Shown: positions 25,665-37,023, counted from the first letter of the stretch. The stretch: DNA of 64,000 nt from Ferrovibrio terrae_A (GCF_943372915.1 NZ_CALSAN010000004.1:144282-208281); one strand, 5' to 3'. Numbers and translations are program-made. Notes: generated by a model from the letters alone, not told the origin.

Positions 25665-26218
25665 ATCGAAAACAGCTGTTTCAGACCGATCATGGCAACC
25701 GCAGCCAGAGCCGCCTGCCCGCCCTTGTCCTGGCGGTCCTTGCGGGCACGGTCCCAGGCCTGGGCGTCATTCTCAACGGTGATGATGCCGTTGCCGATGC
25801 AAAGCTGATGGTCGATCGCAAGCTGCTGCAGGCCGCGAGCGCTTTCGTTCACGACGACATCGAAATGCGCCGTCTCGCCGCGGATCACGCAACCCAGGGC
25901 GACAAAGCCGTCATAGGCCTTCTCACCCTTGCGGTTCATGGCAAACCGGATGGCTGCCGGAATCTCGAGCGCGCCCGGCACATCGATCCGGTCATAATCG
26001 AAATCCGAAGCCTCGATAATCGCCTTGGCGCCTTCGAACAGCGCATCGGCGATGTCCTCATAGAACCGCGCCTCGACAATCAGCACCCGCGGCTTGCGGA
26101 TTTCGATCGCAAGATCGCGCGACATCTGGGTCTCATGGCTCGAGAACCGCTGTGTCTTACTCGCCTTTTTCTTCGCCGCCGGCTTTTTGCCGGCTGGCTT
26201 CCCCTTGCGCGCCACCAT
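25661..26218 (-). CDS. ribH: 6,7-dimethyl-8-ribityllumazine synthase
   Basis: Lumazine synthase condenses ribitylaminouracil with dihydroxybutanone phosphate, the step before riboflavin. The 185-residue protein has the family blocks VLIVEARFYEDIADALFEGA, VPGALEIPAAIRF, GCVIRGETAHFDVVVNES and NGIITVENDAQAW. The first 25 or so residues are an unusual Lys/Ala-rich tail absent from many homologs. It starts three bases after the ribBA stop and overlaps nusB. Confidence 0.94.
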   Translation of the reverse strand: MVARKGKPAGKKPAAKKKASKTQRFSSHETQMSRDLAIEIRKPRVLIVEARFYEDIADALFEGAKAIIEASDFDYDRIDVPGALEIPAAIRFAMNRKGEKAYDGFVALGCVIRGETAHFDVVVNESARGLQQLAIDHQLCIGNGIITVENDAQAWDRARKDRQDKGGQAALAAVAMIGLKQLFSI

Positions 26219-26221
26219 GTG

Positions 26222-27367
26222 TCAGCTCTCCCTACGAACCTTGATCGGACGGGTCTCGACTACCGAGAGGCCATAACCCTCCAGGCCGACGATGGTGCGC
26301 TCGACATTCGACAGAACGATCATGTCTTTCACCCCCAGATCGATCAGGATCTGTGCCCCGATGCCATAATCCCGGAGATGCGCTGACTTTTCAACCGCTT
26401 CGCCCAGCTTCTGCCGCACGTTGTCGGACAGGGCCGTGGCCCTGGGTTCACGGATCAGCACCACCACGCCGCGTCCCGCCTCGCCAATCATCTGCATGGC
26501 ACCATGCAATACCCCTGACCGGGCACCATGATCGCCCAGCACGTCTTCCAGCACATTCATGGCGTGCATGCGCACCATCACGGGCTTGCCGTCGGTGACA
26601 TCACCCTTCACAAGGGCGATATGCTCGGCATATTCGACGCGGTTGCGGAACACCACCATGCGGAATTTACCGCCCCAGACACTGTCGATCTCGCCCTCGA
26701 CCACCTTCTGGATCAGGTTGTCATGACGGCGGCGATAGGCGATCAGGTCGGCAATGGTGCCGATCTTGAGATTATGCAGCTGCGCGAATGTCACCAGATC
26801 GGGCAGCCGGGCCATGGTGCCGTCGTCGTTCATGATCTCGCAGATCACGCCAGAGGGATTAAGCCCGGCCAGGCGCGCGATATCCACGCCGGCTTCGGTA
26901 TGGCCGGCGCGCACCAGCGTGCCCCCATCGCGGGCCATCAGAGGGAAGATATGGCCCGGCACTGCGATATCCTGCGGGCCCTTCGTCGGGTCGATCGCCA
27001 CCGCCACGGTCTGGGCCCGGTCGGCCGCCGAGATACCGGTGGTGACGCCTTCACGCGCCTCGATGGAAACCGTGAATGCCGTCTGATGCCGCGAAGCATT
27101 GTGCTGGGCCATCAGCGGCAGGCCGAGCTGCTCGATACGCTGTCGGGTCAGGGTCAGGCAGATCAGGCCACGGCCATATTTGGCCATGAAATTGATTGCG
27201 GCTGCATCGGCTCGTTCAGCCGGAATATAGAGATCGCCCTCGTTCTCGCGGTCTTCCTCGTCGACCAGGATCACCATGCGGCCCTGGCGGGCCTCTTCGA
27301 TGATCTCCTCGGCGGAGGCGATGTAGCGCTTGATATCGTCCATGCTGTTCACGACGGCTTGCTCCAT
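26222..27367 (-). CDS. ribB: 3,4-dihydroxy-2-butanone-4-phosphate synthase with degenerate GTP cyclohydrolase II domain (RibBX type)
   Basis: Residues about 20-215 form a complete RibB domain: MVILVDEEDRENEGDL, the MAKYGRGLICL block, GHIFPLMARDGG and RAGHTEAGVDIARLAG. The C-terminal half aligns with GTP cyclohydrolase II, but the zinc-binding RCDCG region is replaced by a stretch reading LGDHGARSGVLHGAM with no Cys. The second domain is therefore unlikely to open GTP, matching the RibBX variant known in proteobacteria. An intact ribA must lie elsewhere. The ATG at 27367 overlaps ribE; an internal ATG at 27343 is an alternative. Confidence 0.9.
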   Translation of the reverse strand: MEQAVVNSMDDIKRYIASAEEIIEEARQGRMVILVDEEDRENEGDLYIPAERADAAAINFMAKYGRGLICLTLTRQRIEQLGLPLMAQHNASRHQTAFTVSIEAREGVTTGISAADRAQTVAVAIDPTKGPQDIAVPGHIFPLMARDGGTLVRAGHTEAGVDIARLAGLNPSGVICEIMNDDGTMARLPDLVTFAQLHNLKIGTIADLIAYRRRHDNLIQKVVEGEIDSVWGGKFRMVVFRNRVEYAEHIALVKGDVTDGKPVMVRMHAMNVLEDVLGDHGARSGVLHGAMQMIGEAGRGVVVLIREPRATALSDNVRQKLGEAVEKSAHLRDYGIGAQILIDLGVKDMIVLSNVERTIVGLEGYGLSVVETRPIKVRRES

Positions 27368-27945
27368 TGCTGCAGTCGCGCCACGTAACGCGCCAGCACG
27401 TCGATTTCCAGATTGACCCGGTCGCCGGCCTTGAGCTTGCCGAGCGTGGTGACCTGCTGGGTATGCGGGATCAGGTTGACGCCAAACACAGTTCCATCGA
27501 CGCCGTTCACCGTCAGCGAAGCGCCATCGATAGTGACAGAGCCTTTTTCGGCGATGTAGCCAGCAAGAGCTTCGGGAGCGCGAAAATCGATCCGCAGCGA
27601 CTCGCCTTCAATGCGGGTCGCGACCACCTCGCCCACGCCATCGACATGGCCAGACACGATATGGCCGCCAAGCTCGTCACCGACTTTGAGGCTGCGTTCC
27701 AGATTGATGGTGGAGCCTTCCTTCCACCCCCCCAGCATGCTGCGCGACAGGGTCTCGGCCGAAACATCGACGGCGAACCAGTCGGCGCCCTTCTGCACAA
27801 CGGTCAAGCAGACACCGGCACAGGCGATCGATGTGCCGATGGCAATACTGGCGGTGTCGTAGCTGGTGCGGATGCGGAAATGGGTGTCGCCGCGGGTCTC
27901 GCGGGCAACGACCGTGCCGATATCAGTGATAATGCCTGTGAACAT
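27349..27945 (-). CDS. ribE: Riboflavin synthase alpha chain
   Basis: Riboflavin synthase dismutates two lumazines to riboflavin. The 198-residue protein is two similar lumazine-binding halves. It starts MFTGIITDIGTVV, with SIACAGVCLTV in the first half; the second half has LGGHIVSGHVDGVGEV and KGSVTIDGASLTVNGV. The end overlaps the next gene by 19 bases if the upstream start is used there. No FMN riboswitch lies in front of it or elsewhere in the operon. Confidence 0.95.
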   Translation of the reverse strand: MFTGIITDIGTVVARETRGDTHFRIRTSYDTASIAIGTSIACAGVCLTVVQKGADWFAVDVSAETLSRSMLGGWKEGSTINLERSLKVGDELGGHIVSGHVDGVGEVVATRIEGESLRIDFRAPEALAGYIAEKGSVTIDGASLTVNGVDGTVFGVNLIPHTQQVTTLGKLKAGDRVNLEIDVLARYVARLQQWSKPS

Positions 27946-27955
27946 AGGGGTAGTT

Positions 27956-29074
27956 TTAATTGGGGCGGACGAAGGTTTCCAGCAGGTCGTCGCCGAGAAT
28001 ATCGGCCCGGACCCGCTGCCAGCGCGGTGCTTCCGCTACGGTATCGATGCCAAAAGCGGCAATTCCCGGTAATCCGTCGCCGCCGATCACGCTGGGCGCC
28101 CGGAACCAGATCATGCGATCCACCAGGTCGGCCCGGACCAGGCTGGCGGCCAGTTTGCCGCCACCTTCGACCAGCACCCGGGTCAGACCGCGCTTTGCCA
28201 GCTGGGCAAAGGCCTGTAGCAGATCGGGAAAACCGGCTTCATCGGCCTCCACGGCAATGATCTCGACGCCGCAATCGGCAAAAGCTTCGCGGCGGATCGG
28301 GTCGACATCATCGCGGGTGATGATCCAGGTCGGTGCGGTTTTCGCCGTGGCCACCACCTTGGATGTGAGGCTGAGTCGCAGGCGACCATCCAGAATGATC
28401 CGAACGGCGGGGCGCTTGGGCAGGCCCGGCAGGCGGCAGGTCAGATCCGGATCGTCCTGCAGGGCGGTATTGCTGCCCACCATCACGGCATCGTGCTGGG
28501 CGCGCAGCAGATGCGCGCGCATGCGCGCCACCGGACTGGTGATCCACTTGCTGTCGCCGGAATGTGTGCCAATACGGCCATCCAGGCTGACCGCCAGTTT
28601 CAGGGTAATGGCCGGGCGGTTGCGTTCCCGGCTGAGCAGGAAACCGTTGTTCACCTCTGCCGCTGCATTCGCAAGACAGCCATCGACGACGTCGATACCA
28701 GCATCGCGCAGCAGCTCAAACCCCTTGCCGGAGACGCGGGCATCGGGGTCTTCCATGGCGGCAACGCAGCGCGCGATGCCCGCCGCGATCAGCGCCTCGG
28801 CACACGGCGGTGTGCGCCCGTGGTGACTGCAGGGTTCGAGCGTGACATAGGCTGTGGCGCCACGGGCGGCATCGCCGGCCTGCTGCAGCGCCATGGTCTC
28901 CGCATGGGGCCGGCCTCCGACCTGTGTCCAGCCACGACCGACGATGCGCCCATCCTTGACGATCACGCAGCCGACTGCCGGATTGGGCCAGGTATTGCCC
29001 AGCCCACGCGCCGCCAACCCGAGCGCGATGCGCATGTAGCGCTCGTCCCGGGCGGCAGCGGCCTTGTCAGTCAT
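27956..29074 (-). CDS. ribD: Bifunctional pyrimidine deaminase/reductase RibD
   Basis: RibD carries out deamination and then side-chain reduction of the riboflavin precursor. The 372-residue protein has the deaminase zinc site GGRPHAETMAL then LEPCSHHGRTPPCAEAL in the first 150 residues, and the reductase half with RPAITLKLAVSLDGRIGTHSGDSKWIT and VLVEGGGKLAASLV. Length and order are normal. It overlaps the nrdR end by eight bases and precedes ribE by ten. Confidence 0.95.
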   Translation of the reverse strand: MTDKAAAARDERYMRIALGLAARGLGNTWPNPAVGCVIVKDGRIVGRGWTQVGGRPHAETMALQQAGDAARGATAYVTLEPCSHHGRTPPCAEALIAAGIARCVAAMEDPDARVSGKGFELLRDAGIDVVDGCLANAAAEVNNGFLLSRERNRPAITLKLAVSLDGRIGTHSGDSKWITSPVARMRAHLLRAQHDAVMVGSNTALQDDPDLTCRLPGLPKRPAVRIILDGRLRLSLTSKVVATAKTAPTWIITRDDVDPIRREAFADCGVEIIAVEADEAGFPDLLQAFAQLAKRGLTRVLVEGGGKLAASLVRADLVDRMIWFRAPSVIGGDGLPGIAAFGIDTVAEAPRWQRVRADILGDDLLETFVRPN

Positions 29075-29534
29075 CGTCGCTGCCGGTGCCGCTCAGCGAA
29101 CCGATGAACTCTTCGAAGTCCTTGGCCTCGCGGAAATTGCGATAGACCGAGGCGAAGCGCACATAGGCCACCTTGTCGAGCGCAGCCAGGCCATCCATCA
29201 CCAGCTCGCCAATGGAATCCGACTTGATCTCGCTCTCGCCCGAGCTTTCCAGGCGGCGCACGATGCCGTTGATCAGGCGCTCGATACGCTCTGGGTCAAT
29301 CGGCCGCTTGCGCGTGGCGATCATGATCGAGCGCGCAAGTTTGTCGCGATCAAACGGCGCCTTGAGGCCGTTCTTCTTGAGCACGGTCAACTCGCGCAGC
29401 TGAATACGTTCGAACGTGGTGAAACGTGCACCACAATTGGGACAGAAGCGCCGGCGGCGGATCGCCGAGTTATCCTCGGTCGGCCGCGAATCCTTTACCT
29501 GGGTGTCGTCATTGCCGCAGAACGGACAACGCAT
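29067..29534 (-). CDS. nrdR: Transcriptional repressor NrdR
   Basis: NrdR represses ribonucleotide reductase genes in response to nucleotide balance. The 155-residue protein opens with the zinc ribbon MRCPFCGNDDTQVKDSR and RRRFCPNCGARFTTFER, followed by the ATP-cone, whose start is LTVLKKNGLKAPFDRDKLARSI. An acidic tail ends SGTGSDDD. It sits between glyA and ribD, as commonly seen in this class. I saw no NrdR-box pair near it. Confidence 0.96.
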   Translation of the reverse strand: MRCPFCGNDDTQVKDSRPTEDNSAIRRRRFCPNCGARFTTFERIQLRELTVLKKNGLKAPFDRDKLARSIMIATRKRPIDPERIERLINGIVRRLESSGESEIKSDSIGELVMDGLAALDKVAYVRFASVYRNFREAKDFEEFIGSLSGTGSDDD

Positions 29535-29566
29535 TGTCGGTTTTCCCCCGCCTTATGATTATGTAC

Positions 29567-30874
<1,308 letters not shown>

Positions 30875-30902
30875 CGGAGAACTCCTGGGCGTCTGAATGC
30901 GG

Positions 30903-31346
30903 TCAGGCCGGCTGGCCAAGCTTGGCGACGCGGCCGCTGTGGCGGCCACCGGCAAAGGGGGTTTCGAGGAAGGCCTTGAGGCAGTCCCGTGCTGTCTCGA
31001 CGCCGATCAGGCGGGCGCCCAAGGCCAGCACATTGGCATCATTATGCTCGCGGCACAGGCGGGCGCTTGTGATGTCATGCACCAGCGCCGCGCGGCACCC
31101 GGGAATGCGGTTGGCGGCAATCGAGATGCCGATACCGGTGCCGCAGACGGCAACGCCGCGGGCGGCCTTTCCAGCGGCGACGGTTTCCGCCAGCTTGCGG
31201 CCGAAATCGGGGTAATCCACGCTGTCGGAGGAATTGGTACCGAGGTCGAGGACATCATAGCCCTGGGCCTTAAGCTCATCGCGCAGCAGGTTTTTCAACT
31301 CAAAACCAGCGTGATCGGCAGCGAGAGCAACCGTGGGCTTGGACAT
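30903..31346 (-). CDS. rpiB: Ribose-5-phosphate isomerase B
   Basis: RpiB interconverts ribose-5-phosphate and ribulose-5-phosphate, the latter being a riboflavin precursor. The 147-residue protein shows VALAADHAGFELK at the start, DLGTNSSDSVDYPDFG, and the active-site block GVAVCGTGIGISIAANR, then the conserved HDITSARLCREHNDANVLALGARL. It heads the rpiB-glyA-nrdR-rib run; ribulose-5-phosphate links it to the riboflavin genes. Confidence 0.94.
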   Translation of the reverse strand: MSKPTVALAADHAGFELKNLLRDELKAQGYDVLDLGTNSSDSVDYPDFGRKLAETVAAGKAARGVAVCGTGIGISIAANRIPGCRAALVHDITSARLCREHNDANVLALGARLIGVETARDCLKAFLETPFAGGRHSGRVAKLGQPA

Positions 31347-31484
31347 CGGCGGAGCACCTCGGGGAAAGACGGGCGGACCCTACAATATCCGGTGGCAGGT
31401 GCCAACCCTACCAACAAGGGAAATGCTCAGAGGGCTTGGAATACGCCCGCCCGACCAAGAGAACAAAAAGCGAAAACTGTGGCC

Positions 31485-31520
31485 AAAAAGATAAGGGCCC
31501 GGCGTCTGCAGCCGGGCCCT
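31485..31520 (-). terminator. Rho-independent terminator of the liv operon
   Basis: A 10-bp perfect stem (31494-31503 with 31511-31520) has a 7-base loop and is followed on the minus strand by TTATCTTTTT. It lies about 20 bases after the livK-like stop. Confidence 0.85.
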
Positions 31521-31542
31521 CCTCACCAACCCCTGAGGGGGA

Positions 31543-32643
31543 TCAGTTCACATAGTCATAAGCGCCGTTCTTCCAGACATAGACCTTGTAGGCCGGCGAG
31601 GTGGTGTCGCCCTTGGCGTCGAAGGAGATTTCGTTCAGCACGGTCTTGAACTTGCCCCTGCGCATCACCTTCTCGACATCGGCCGTCTTGATCGACTTGG
31701 CCTCTGTCGCCGCCTGCACCCAGACCTGCACAGCCGCATAGGTGTACAGCGTGTAACCTTCCGGGTCGTAGCCCTGGGCCTTGAACTTATCGACCAGCGG
31801 CTTGGCCACCGGATTCTTGCGCGGATCGGCGTCAAAGGTCATCAGCGAACCTTCGCCGGCCGGGCCTGAAATCGCCCAGAACTGCTTGTCGACCAGAGCA
31901 TCGCCACCCATCAGCGGGGCATTGAGGCCCTGCTCCTTGGCCTGGCGCACGATCAGGCCGCCTTCGGGATGGTAGCCACCGAGATAGATCAGGTCGATGC
32001 CGGCCTGCTTCATCTTCGAGACCAGCGCCGAATAATCCTTCTCGCCGGCAGTCACGGCTTCGAACATGGTCTCGGTCACGCCCTTGGAATTCAGGCGCTT
32101 CTTGGTTTCTTCGGCCAGACCCTGACCATACGGGGTCTTGTCGTGCACGATCGCGATCTTCTTGCCCTTGAACTTGTCGAGAATGTAATCGCCGGCAACG
32201 ATGCCCTGCTGGTCATCGCGACCGCAGACACGGAACACGTTCTTGTAACCGCGCTCGGTATAGCGCGGGTTGGTCGAGGCCGGGGTGATCTGCAGGATGT
32301 TTTCTTCCTTGTAGACATCCGAGGCCGGGATCGACGAGCCCGAGCAGAAGTGGCCGAACACCACGGCGACCTTTTCCTGTACAGCGCGATTGGCAACCGC
32401 CACCGCCTGCTTCGGGTCACACTGATCGTCACCGATGACCAGTTGCAGCTTCTGGCCATTGACGCCGCCGGCGGCATTGATGTCGGCGATCGCCATTTCG
32501 GCGCCACGCTTCATCTGCTCGCCAAAGCTGGCAAGCTGGCCGGTGATCGGGCCATTAAGGGCGACTTTAATCTGGGCCGAAGCGGCACCGGCAAACAGCC
32601 CGAGCGACGCGATAACGGCCAAACCAGTCGTAAGTTTACGCAT
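31543..32643 (-). CDS. livK: Branched-chain amino acid ABC transporter substrate-binding protein
   Basis: This 366-residue periplasmic binding protein has a signal peptide cut after GAASAQ (about residue 23). The start of the mature part (IKVALNGPITGQLASFGEQMKRGAEMAIADINAAGG) is the Leu/Ile/Val-binding family signature, followed by FGHFCSGSSIPASDVY and the second lobe with IYLGGYHPEGGLIVRQAKEQG. The ligand could be branched-chain or other amino acids. A strong AGGGAG site precedes it; it lies 69 bases after the DUF6867-like gene. Confidence 0.92.
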   Translation of the reverse strand: MRKLTTGLAVIASLGLFAGAASAQIKVALNGPITGQLASFGEQMKRGAEMAIADINAAGGVNGQKLQLVIGDDQCDPKQAVAVANRAVQEKVAVVFGHFCSGSSIPASDVYKEENILQITPASTNPRYTERGYKNVFRVCGRDDQQGIVAGDYILDKFKGKKIAIVHDKTPYGQGLAEETKKRLNSKGVTETMFEAVTAGEKDYSALVSKMKQAGIDLIYLGGYHPEGGLIVRQAKEQGLNAPLMGGDALVDKQFWAISGPAGEGSLMTFDADPRKNPVAKPLVDKFKAQGYDPEGYTLYTYAAVQVWVQAATEAKSIKTADVEKVMRRGKFKTVLNEISFDAKGDTTSPAYKVYVWKNGAYDYVN

Positions 32644-32712
32644 GATTTCTTCTCCCTGTTTTGAATACGCTGACGAAAAGTCTAGTGCAGTCCGCCGGGG
32701 CTCGGCAACAAC

Positions 32713-33063
32713 CTAAGGTGTTTCTTGTTTATCGCGCCAGCCGAGCAGGCTGGAGCGTTCGTAGAGCCATGGATACTGGTGAACCATCATATCGACCCGG
32801 GTGAGCCGGAACCCGAAACTGGCCAGGGCCCAGACCACAACAACCGAAACCAGATAGGGAATCACGGCCAGCAACTGCTCCTTGAATAAAGCAAAGGCGA
32901 GAAAGCGGTTCGTCGCCGCCAGGATCAGGCTGTAGGGCAAAATCTGCCAATACGGGCGCCAGGTTCCGGCGATCGCCTGCCCCATCAGGAAGGCACAGCC
33001 GCCAACCAGCACCACCGTGAGGCCGAGGAATACCCAGATACTCTCGCCCAGGATGGCCTGCAT
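32713..33063 (-). CDS. DUF6867-like small membrane protein in the liv operon
   Basis: This 116-residue protein has three hydrophobic segments (about 8-33, 40-60 and 66-86). A short soluble end rich in aromatic residues follows: VDMMVHQYPWLYERSSLLGWRDK. Its start codon overlaps the livF stop by one base, so it is translated as part of the transport operon. Proteins of this type recur in alphaproteobacterial liv clusters but have no assigned function. The family name is my recollection and should be treated as tentative. Confidence 0.65.
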   Translation of the reverse strand: MQAILGESIWVFLGLTVVLVGGCAFLMGQAIAGTWRPYWQILPYSLILAATNRFLAFALFKEQLLAVIPYLVSVVVVWALASFGFRLTRVDMMVHQYPWLYERSSLLGWRDKQETP

Positions 33064-33773
33064 CAGTGCCCGCCTTCCAGATACGCCGCGCGGATCTGCT
33101 CGTTGGCCAGCAGCTCGGCTCCGCTGCCGCTCATGGTGATGCGGCCATTGACCAGCACATAGCCGCGATGCGCTAATTTCAGCGCATGATAGGCATTCTG
33201 CTCGACCAGCAGCACGGTAACGCCATCGGTGCGGTTGATTTCTTCAATGATCGAAAAGATCTGCTTCACCACCAGCGGGGCGAGACCAAGCGAGGGCTCA
33301 TCCAGCAGCAGCAGTTTCGGCCGGCTCATCAGGGCCCGGGCAATCGCCAGCATCTGCTGCTCGCCGCCCGATAAAGTACCACCACGCTGCTCGCTGCGTT
33401 CCTTCAGGCGCGGAAACAGGCCATACACGCGTTCAAGGTCACTATCGAAATGGGCCGGGTCGCAGGCCACCGCGCCCATGCGCAGATTTTCCAGAACCGT
33501 CATGCGCGGGAAAATGCGGCGGCCTTCCGGCGCATGCGCCAGGCCGCGCCGCACCAGAGTGTGGGTCGGACTGCCGGTGATATCGGTACCGCCCAGTTTC
33601 ACCTGTCCATGGCGCGGCTTGGGATGGCCGCAGATGCTCATCAGCAGCGTCGACTTGCCGGCTCCGTTGGCACCGATCAGGGCGACGATTTCGCCCTTGC
33701 CGACCTCGATATCGACGCCCTTCAAAGCATGCACGGCGCCGTAGTAGGTGTGCAGACCGCTGACAGAGAGCAT
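33063..33773 (-). CDS. livF: Branched-chain amino acid ABC transporter ATPase LivF
   Basis: LivF (236 residues) is one of the two ATPases of the Liv importer. Walker A is GANGAGKST (about residues 34-42), the signature is LSGGEQQMLAIARAL, and Walker B LLLDEPSLGLAPLV is followed by the H-loop region VLLVEQNAYHAL. Genes overlap by one base on each side, so expression is tightly coupled. Confidence 0.95.
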   Translation of the reverse strand: MLSVSGLHTYYGAVHALKGVDIEVGKGEIVALIGANGAGKSTLLMSICGHPKPRHGQVKLGGTDITGSPTHTLVRRGLAHAPEGRRIFPRMTVLENLRMGAVACDPAHFDSDLERVYGLFPRLKERSEQRGGTLSGGEQQMLAIARALMSRPKLLLLDEPSLGLAPLVVKQIFSIIEEINRTDGVTVLLVEQNAYHALKLAHRGYVLVNGRITMSGSGAELLANEQIRAAYLEGGH

Positions 33774-34594
33774 CAGGCGGCGCCTTTCGCCACAGCGGAG
33801 TCTTCCGGCTCGCCGAGATAGGCTGCGATCACCTTCGGGTCGTTGCGCACGGCATCGGGCGAACCATCGGCAATCTTCCTGCCGTAATCGAGCACCACGA
33901 TGTGATCGGAGATTTCCATCACCACGCTCATGTCATGCTCGATCAGCAGCACACCGCATTTGTGCTCATCACGGATGAAGCGCAGCAAGGCGTTCAGATC
34001 GGCAGATTCACGTGGGTTGAGGCCCGCGGCCGGCTCATCGAGGCAGAGCAGCACCGGCTCGGTGCACATGGCGCGCGCGATCTCCAGCCGGCGCTGGCCG
34101 CCATAGGGCAGGCTGCCGGCTGTCTCGTCGGCCATATCCAGCAGGCTGGTGCGATCAAGCCAATACCGCGCGCGCTCAACCGCATCGGCCTCGGCCTTGC
34201 GATACCCCGGCAAGCCAAGCAGGCCAAACAATGTGTAGCCAGAGGCCCGCATCAGCTTGTTGTGCTGGGCAACAATCAGGTTCTCCAGCACGGTCATCTT
34301 GGGGAACAGGCGGATATTCTGGAAAGTCCGGGCCACTCGGGCCTTGGCGGCAATGTCATTGCCCGGCATGCGCTCCAGCAGATAAGGCGTGCCATTGTTG
34401 TTCAGCGTCAGGCGGCCGACGGTGGGCTTGTAGAAGCCGGCAATGCAGTTGAACACCGTGGTCTTGCCTGCGCCGTTCGGACCGATCACCGCGGTAATCT
34501 GGTTCGGCATCGCATTGAAGGACACATCGTTGACGGCGATCAGGCCGCCGAACCGCATGGTCAGGTGTTCGACCTTCAGAAGCGGCATCGTCAT
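33773..34594 (-). CDS. livG: Branched-chain amino acid ABC transporter ATPase LivG
   Basis: LivG (273 residues) is the second ATPase. Walker A is GPNGAGKTTVFNCIAGF near residue 37, the signature region is LPYGGQRRLEIARAM, and Walker B reads LLCLDEPAAGLNPRES, which with the GFYKPT segment is typical of LivG. The ATG at 34594 overlaps the livM stop (ATGA) and has a GGGGA site; a second ATG two codons on is possible. Confidence 0.95.
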   Translation of the reverse strand: MTMPLLKVEHLTMRFGGLIAVNDVSFNAMPNQITAVIGPNGAGKTTVFNCIAGFYKPTVGRLTLNNNGTPYLLERMPGNDIAAKARVARTFQNIRLFPKMTVLENLIVAQHNKLMRASGYTLFGLLGLPGYRKAEADAVERARYWLDRTSLLDMADETAGSLPYGGQRRLEIARAMCTEPVLLCLDEPAAGLNPRESADLNALLRFIRDEHKCGVLLIEHDMSVVMEISDHIVVLDYGRKIADGSPDAVRNDPKVIAAYLGEPEDSAVAKGAA

Positions 34595-35877
34595 GATGTC
34601 CCCTTCCCTGCAGCAGCATTCAGCCGAATGGTGGGTTCGCGATGGGCCAGCAGGCCCTGCGGTCGCCAGACCATGATCAGCACCATCGCCGCGCCGAAGG
34701 CCAGCATGCGGAACAGCGCGAACTCACGCGCCACTTCCGGCAGCAGGGTCAGGAAGGCTGCCGCCAGCACGATGCCGGCCTGGCTGCCCATGCCGCCCAG
34801 TACGACGATGGCGAGGATGACGGCCGATTCAATGAAGCTGAAGCTCTCCGGGCTGATGAAGCCCTGGCGCGTGGCAAAGAAGCTGCCGGCAAACCCGCCG
34901 AACATGGCGCCGATGGCAAAAGCCGTCAGCTTGGTGTTGGTCGGGTTGATGCCGAGCGCGGTGCAGGCGATCTCGTCCTCACGCAGGGCTTCCCAGGCAC
35001 GACCGACCGGCAGCTTGCGGATGCGCATGGTGAAGATATTGGTGATCAGCGCCAGAGCCAGGATCACGTAGTAGAGGAAGATGATGCGATGAATCGAGGC
35101 GAATTCCAGGCCGAACAGCTGATGGAATGAGGTTGTGCCATCCGGCGGGTCGTTGCTGAACGGAAAACCGAAGAATGACGGCCGCTGGATGCCCGAGATG
35201 CCGGCAGGGCCTCCGGTGACCGGCTGCCAGTTGAGCAGGATCACACGGATGATCTCGCCGAAACCGAGCGTGACAATGGCCAGATAGTCGCCGCGCAGAC
35301 GCAGCACCGGAAAACCGAGAATAACACCGAAAGTGGCGGCAAACAGTCCCGCCAGTGGCAGGGCAGCCCAGAAACCAAAGCCGAAATGCATCGACAGCAG
35401 AGCGTAGGTGTAGGCACCCACTGCATAGAAGGCGACATAACCGAGATCAAGCAGGCCCGCGAGGCCGACAACAATGTTCAGCCCCCAGCCCAACATCACG
35501 TAGATCAGAACAACGGTGGCGAGATCGACCACGGTGCGGCTGGCAAACGGCAGCATCGGCAGGATCAGGGCAAAGCCGATCAACACCGGCATCAGCCATT
35601 TGTCGGCCTTGCGACCCAGATCGCTGAGCAGTTCCTTCCGATCAGAGCCGGCCTGGCTGTCCTGCTCACGGCGATTGCGATTCCAGTCGAACGCGATCCG
35701 CATGCCAAGACGGCCGAGGAAAACGGCTACAGCCGCATAGGCAATATAATCGAAACGCGTCTTGATCCCGAGCGGACCGCCGGTATCGACGGTCTCGAAG
35801 CCGATCAGCGGCAGAGCCAGCAGCGCTGCCACGCCAGCGGCCAGGAATGCATCGCGCAGACGTTCGGCCGCCGTCAT
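34591..35877 (-). CDS. livM: Branched-chain amino acid ABC transporter permease LivM
   Basis: LivM (428 residues) is one of two membrane subunits of the importer. It has about ten hydrophobic segments, with VVGLAGLLDLGYVAFYAVGAYTYAL (about residues 135-160) and the LRGDYLAIVTLGFGEI and REDEIACTALGINPTNTKL blocks typical of LivM. It has an N-terminal extension of roughly 100 residues with two extra segments and a charged loop. It follows livH by one base. Confidence 0.95.
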   Translation of the reverse strand: MTAAERLRDAFLAAGVAALLALPLIGFETVDTGGPLGIKTRFDYIAYAAVAVFLGRLGMRIAFDWNRNRREQDSQAGSDRKELLSDLGRKADKWLMPVLIGFALILPMLPFASRTVVDLATVVLIYVMLGWGLNIVVGLAGLLDLGYVAFYAVGAYTYALLSMHFGFGFWAALPLAGLFAATFGVILGFPVLRLRGDYLAIVTLGFGEIIRVILLNWQPVTGGPAGISGIQRPSFFGFPFSNDPPDGTTSFHQLFGLEFASIHRIIFLYYVILALALITNIFTMRIRKLPVGRAWEALREDEIACTALGINPTNTKLTAFAIGAMFGGFAGSFFATRQGFISPESFSFIESAVILAIVVLGGMGSQAGIVLAAAFLTLLPEVAREFALFRMLAFGAAMVLIMVWRPQGLLAHREPTIRLNAAAGKGTS

Positions 35878-35878
35878 C

Positions 35879-36793
<915 letters not shown>

Positions 36794-36813
36794 TCGCCCC
36801 CGTTATCGCCCGA

Positions 36814-37023
36814 CTAGTCGCTGCGCTGCTTGTTCAGCACATAGCGGAGCTTTTGCACCGCCAACCGTCCGAGTTCGTCCCTGGACAGGCGTGGATCCCC
36901 GACCATGGACACTTCTTTCCCGGTGTCCGGATCGATCGCAATCACCTGCAACGCCGCACCGTAGCGGCGAAACTCGACGATCGCTTCCCAGTCCTCGTCA
37001 TCGCTCCCTGTCGCGTCTGACAT
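36814..37023 (-). CDS. Small DUF6898-like protein ahead of livH
   Basis: This 69-residue soluble protein reads WEAIVEFRRYGAALQVIAIDPDTGKEVSMVGDPRLSRDELGRLAVQKLRYVL: a beta-rich start, the conserved VGDP, and a helical end. I think it belongs to the DUF6898 group, but that is from memory. The frame opens further upstream only through TTG; ATG at 37023 is preferred. It lies 20 bases before livH on the same strand, so it probably opens the operon. Function is unknown. Confidence 0.6.
   Translation of the reverse strand: MSDATGSDDEDWEAIVEFRRYGAALQVIAIDPDTGKEVSMVGDPRLSRDELGRLAVQKLRYVLNKQRSD

Noticed and set aside
31347..31542. Possible FMN riboswitch upstream of the riboflavin run
   Set aside because: No conserved RFN elements were seen in this gap or in front of ribE or ribH.
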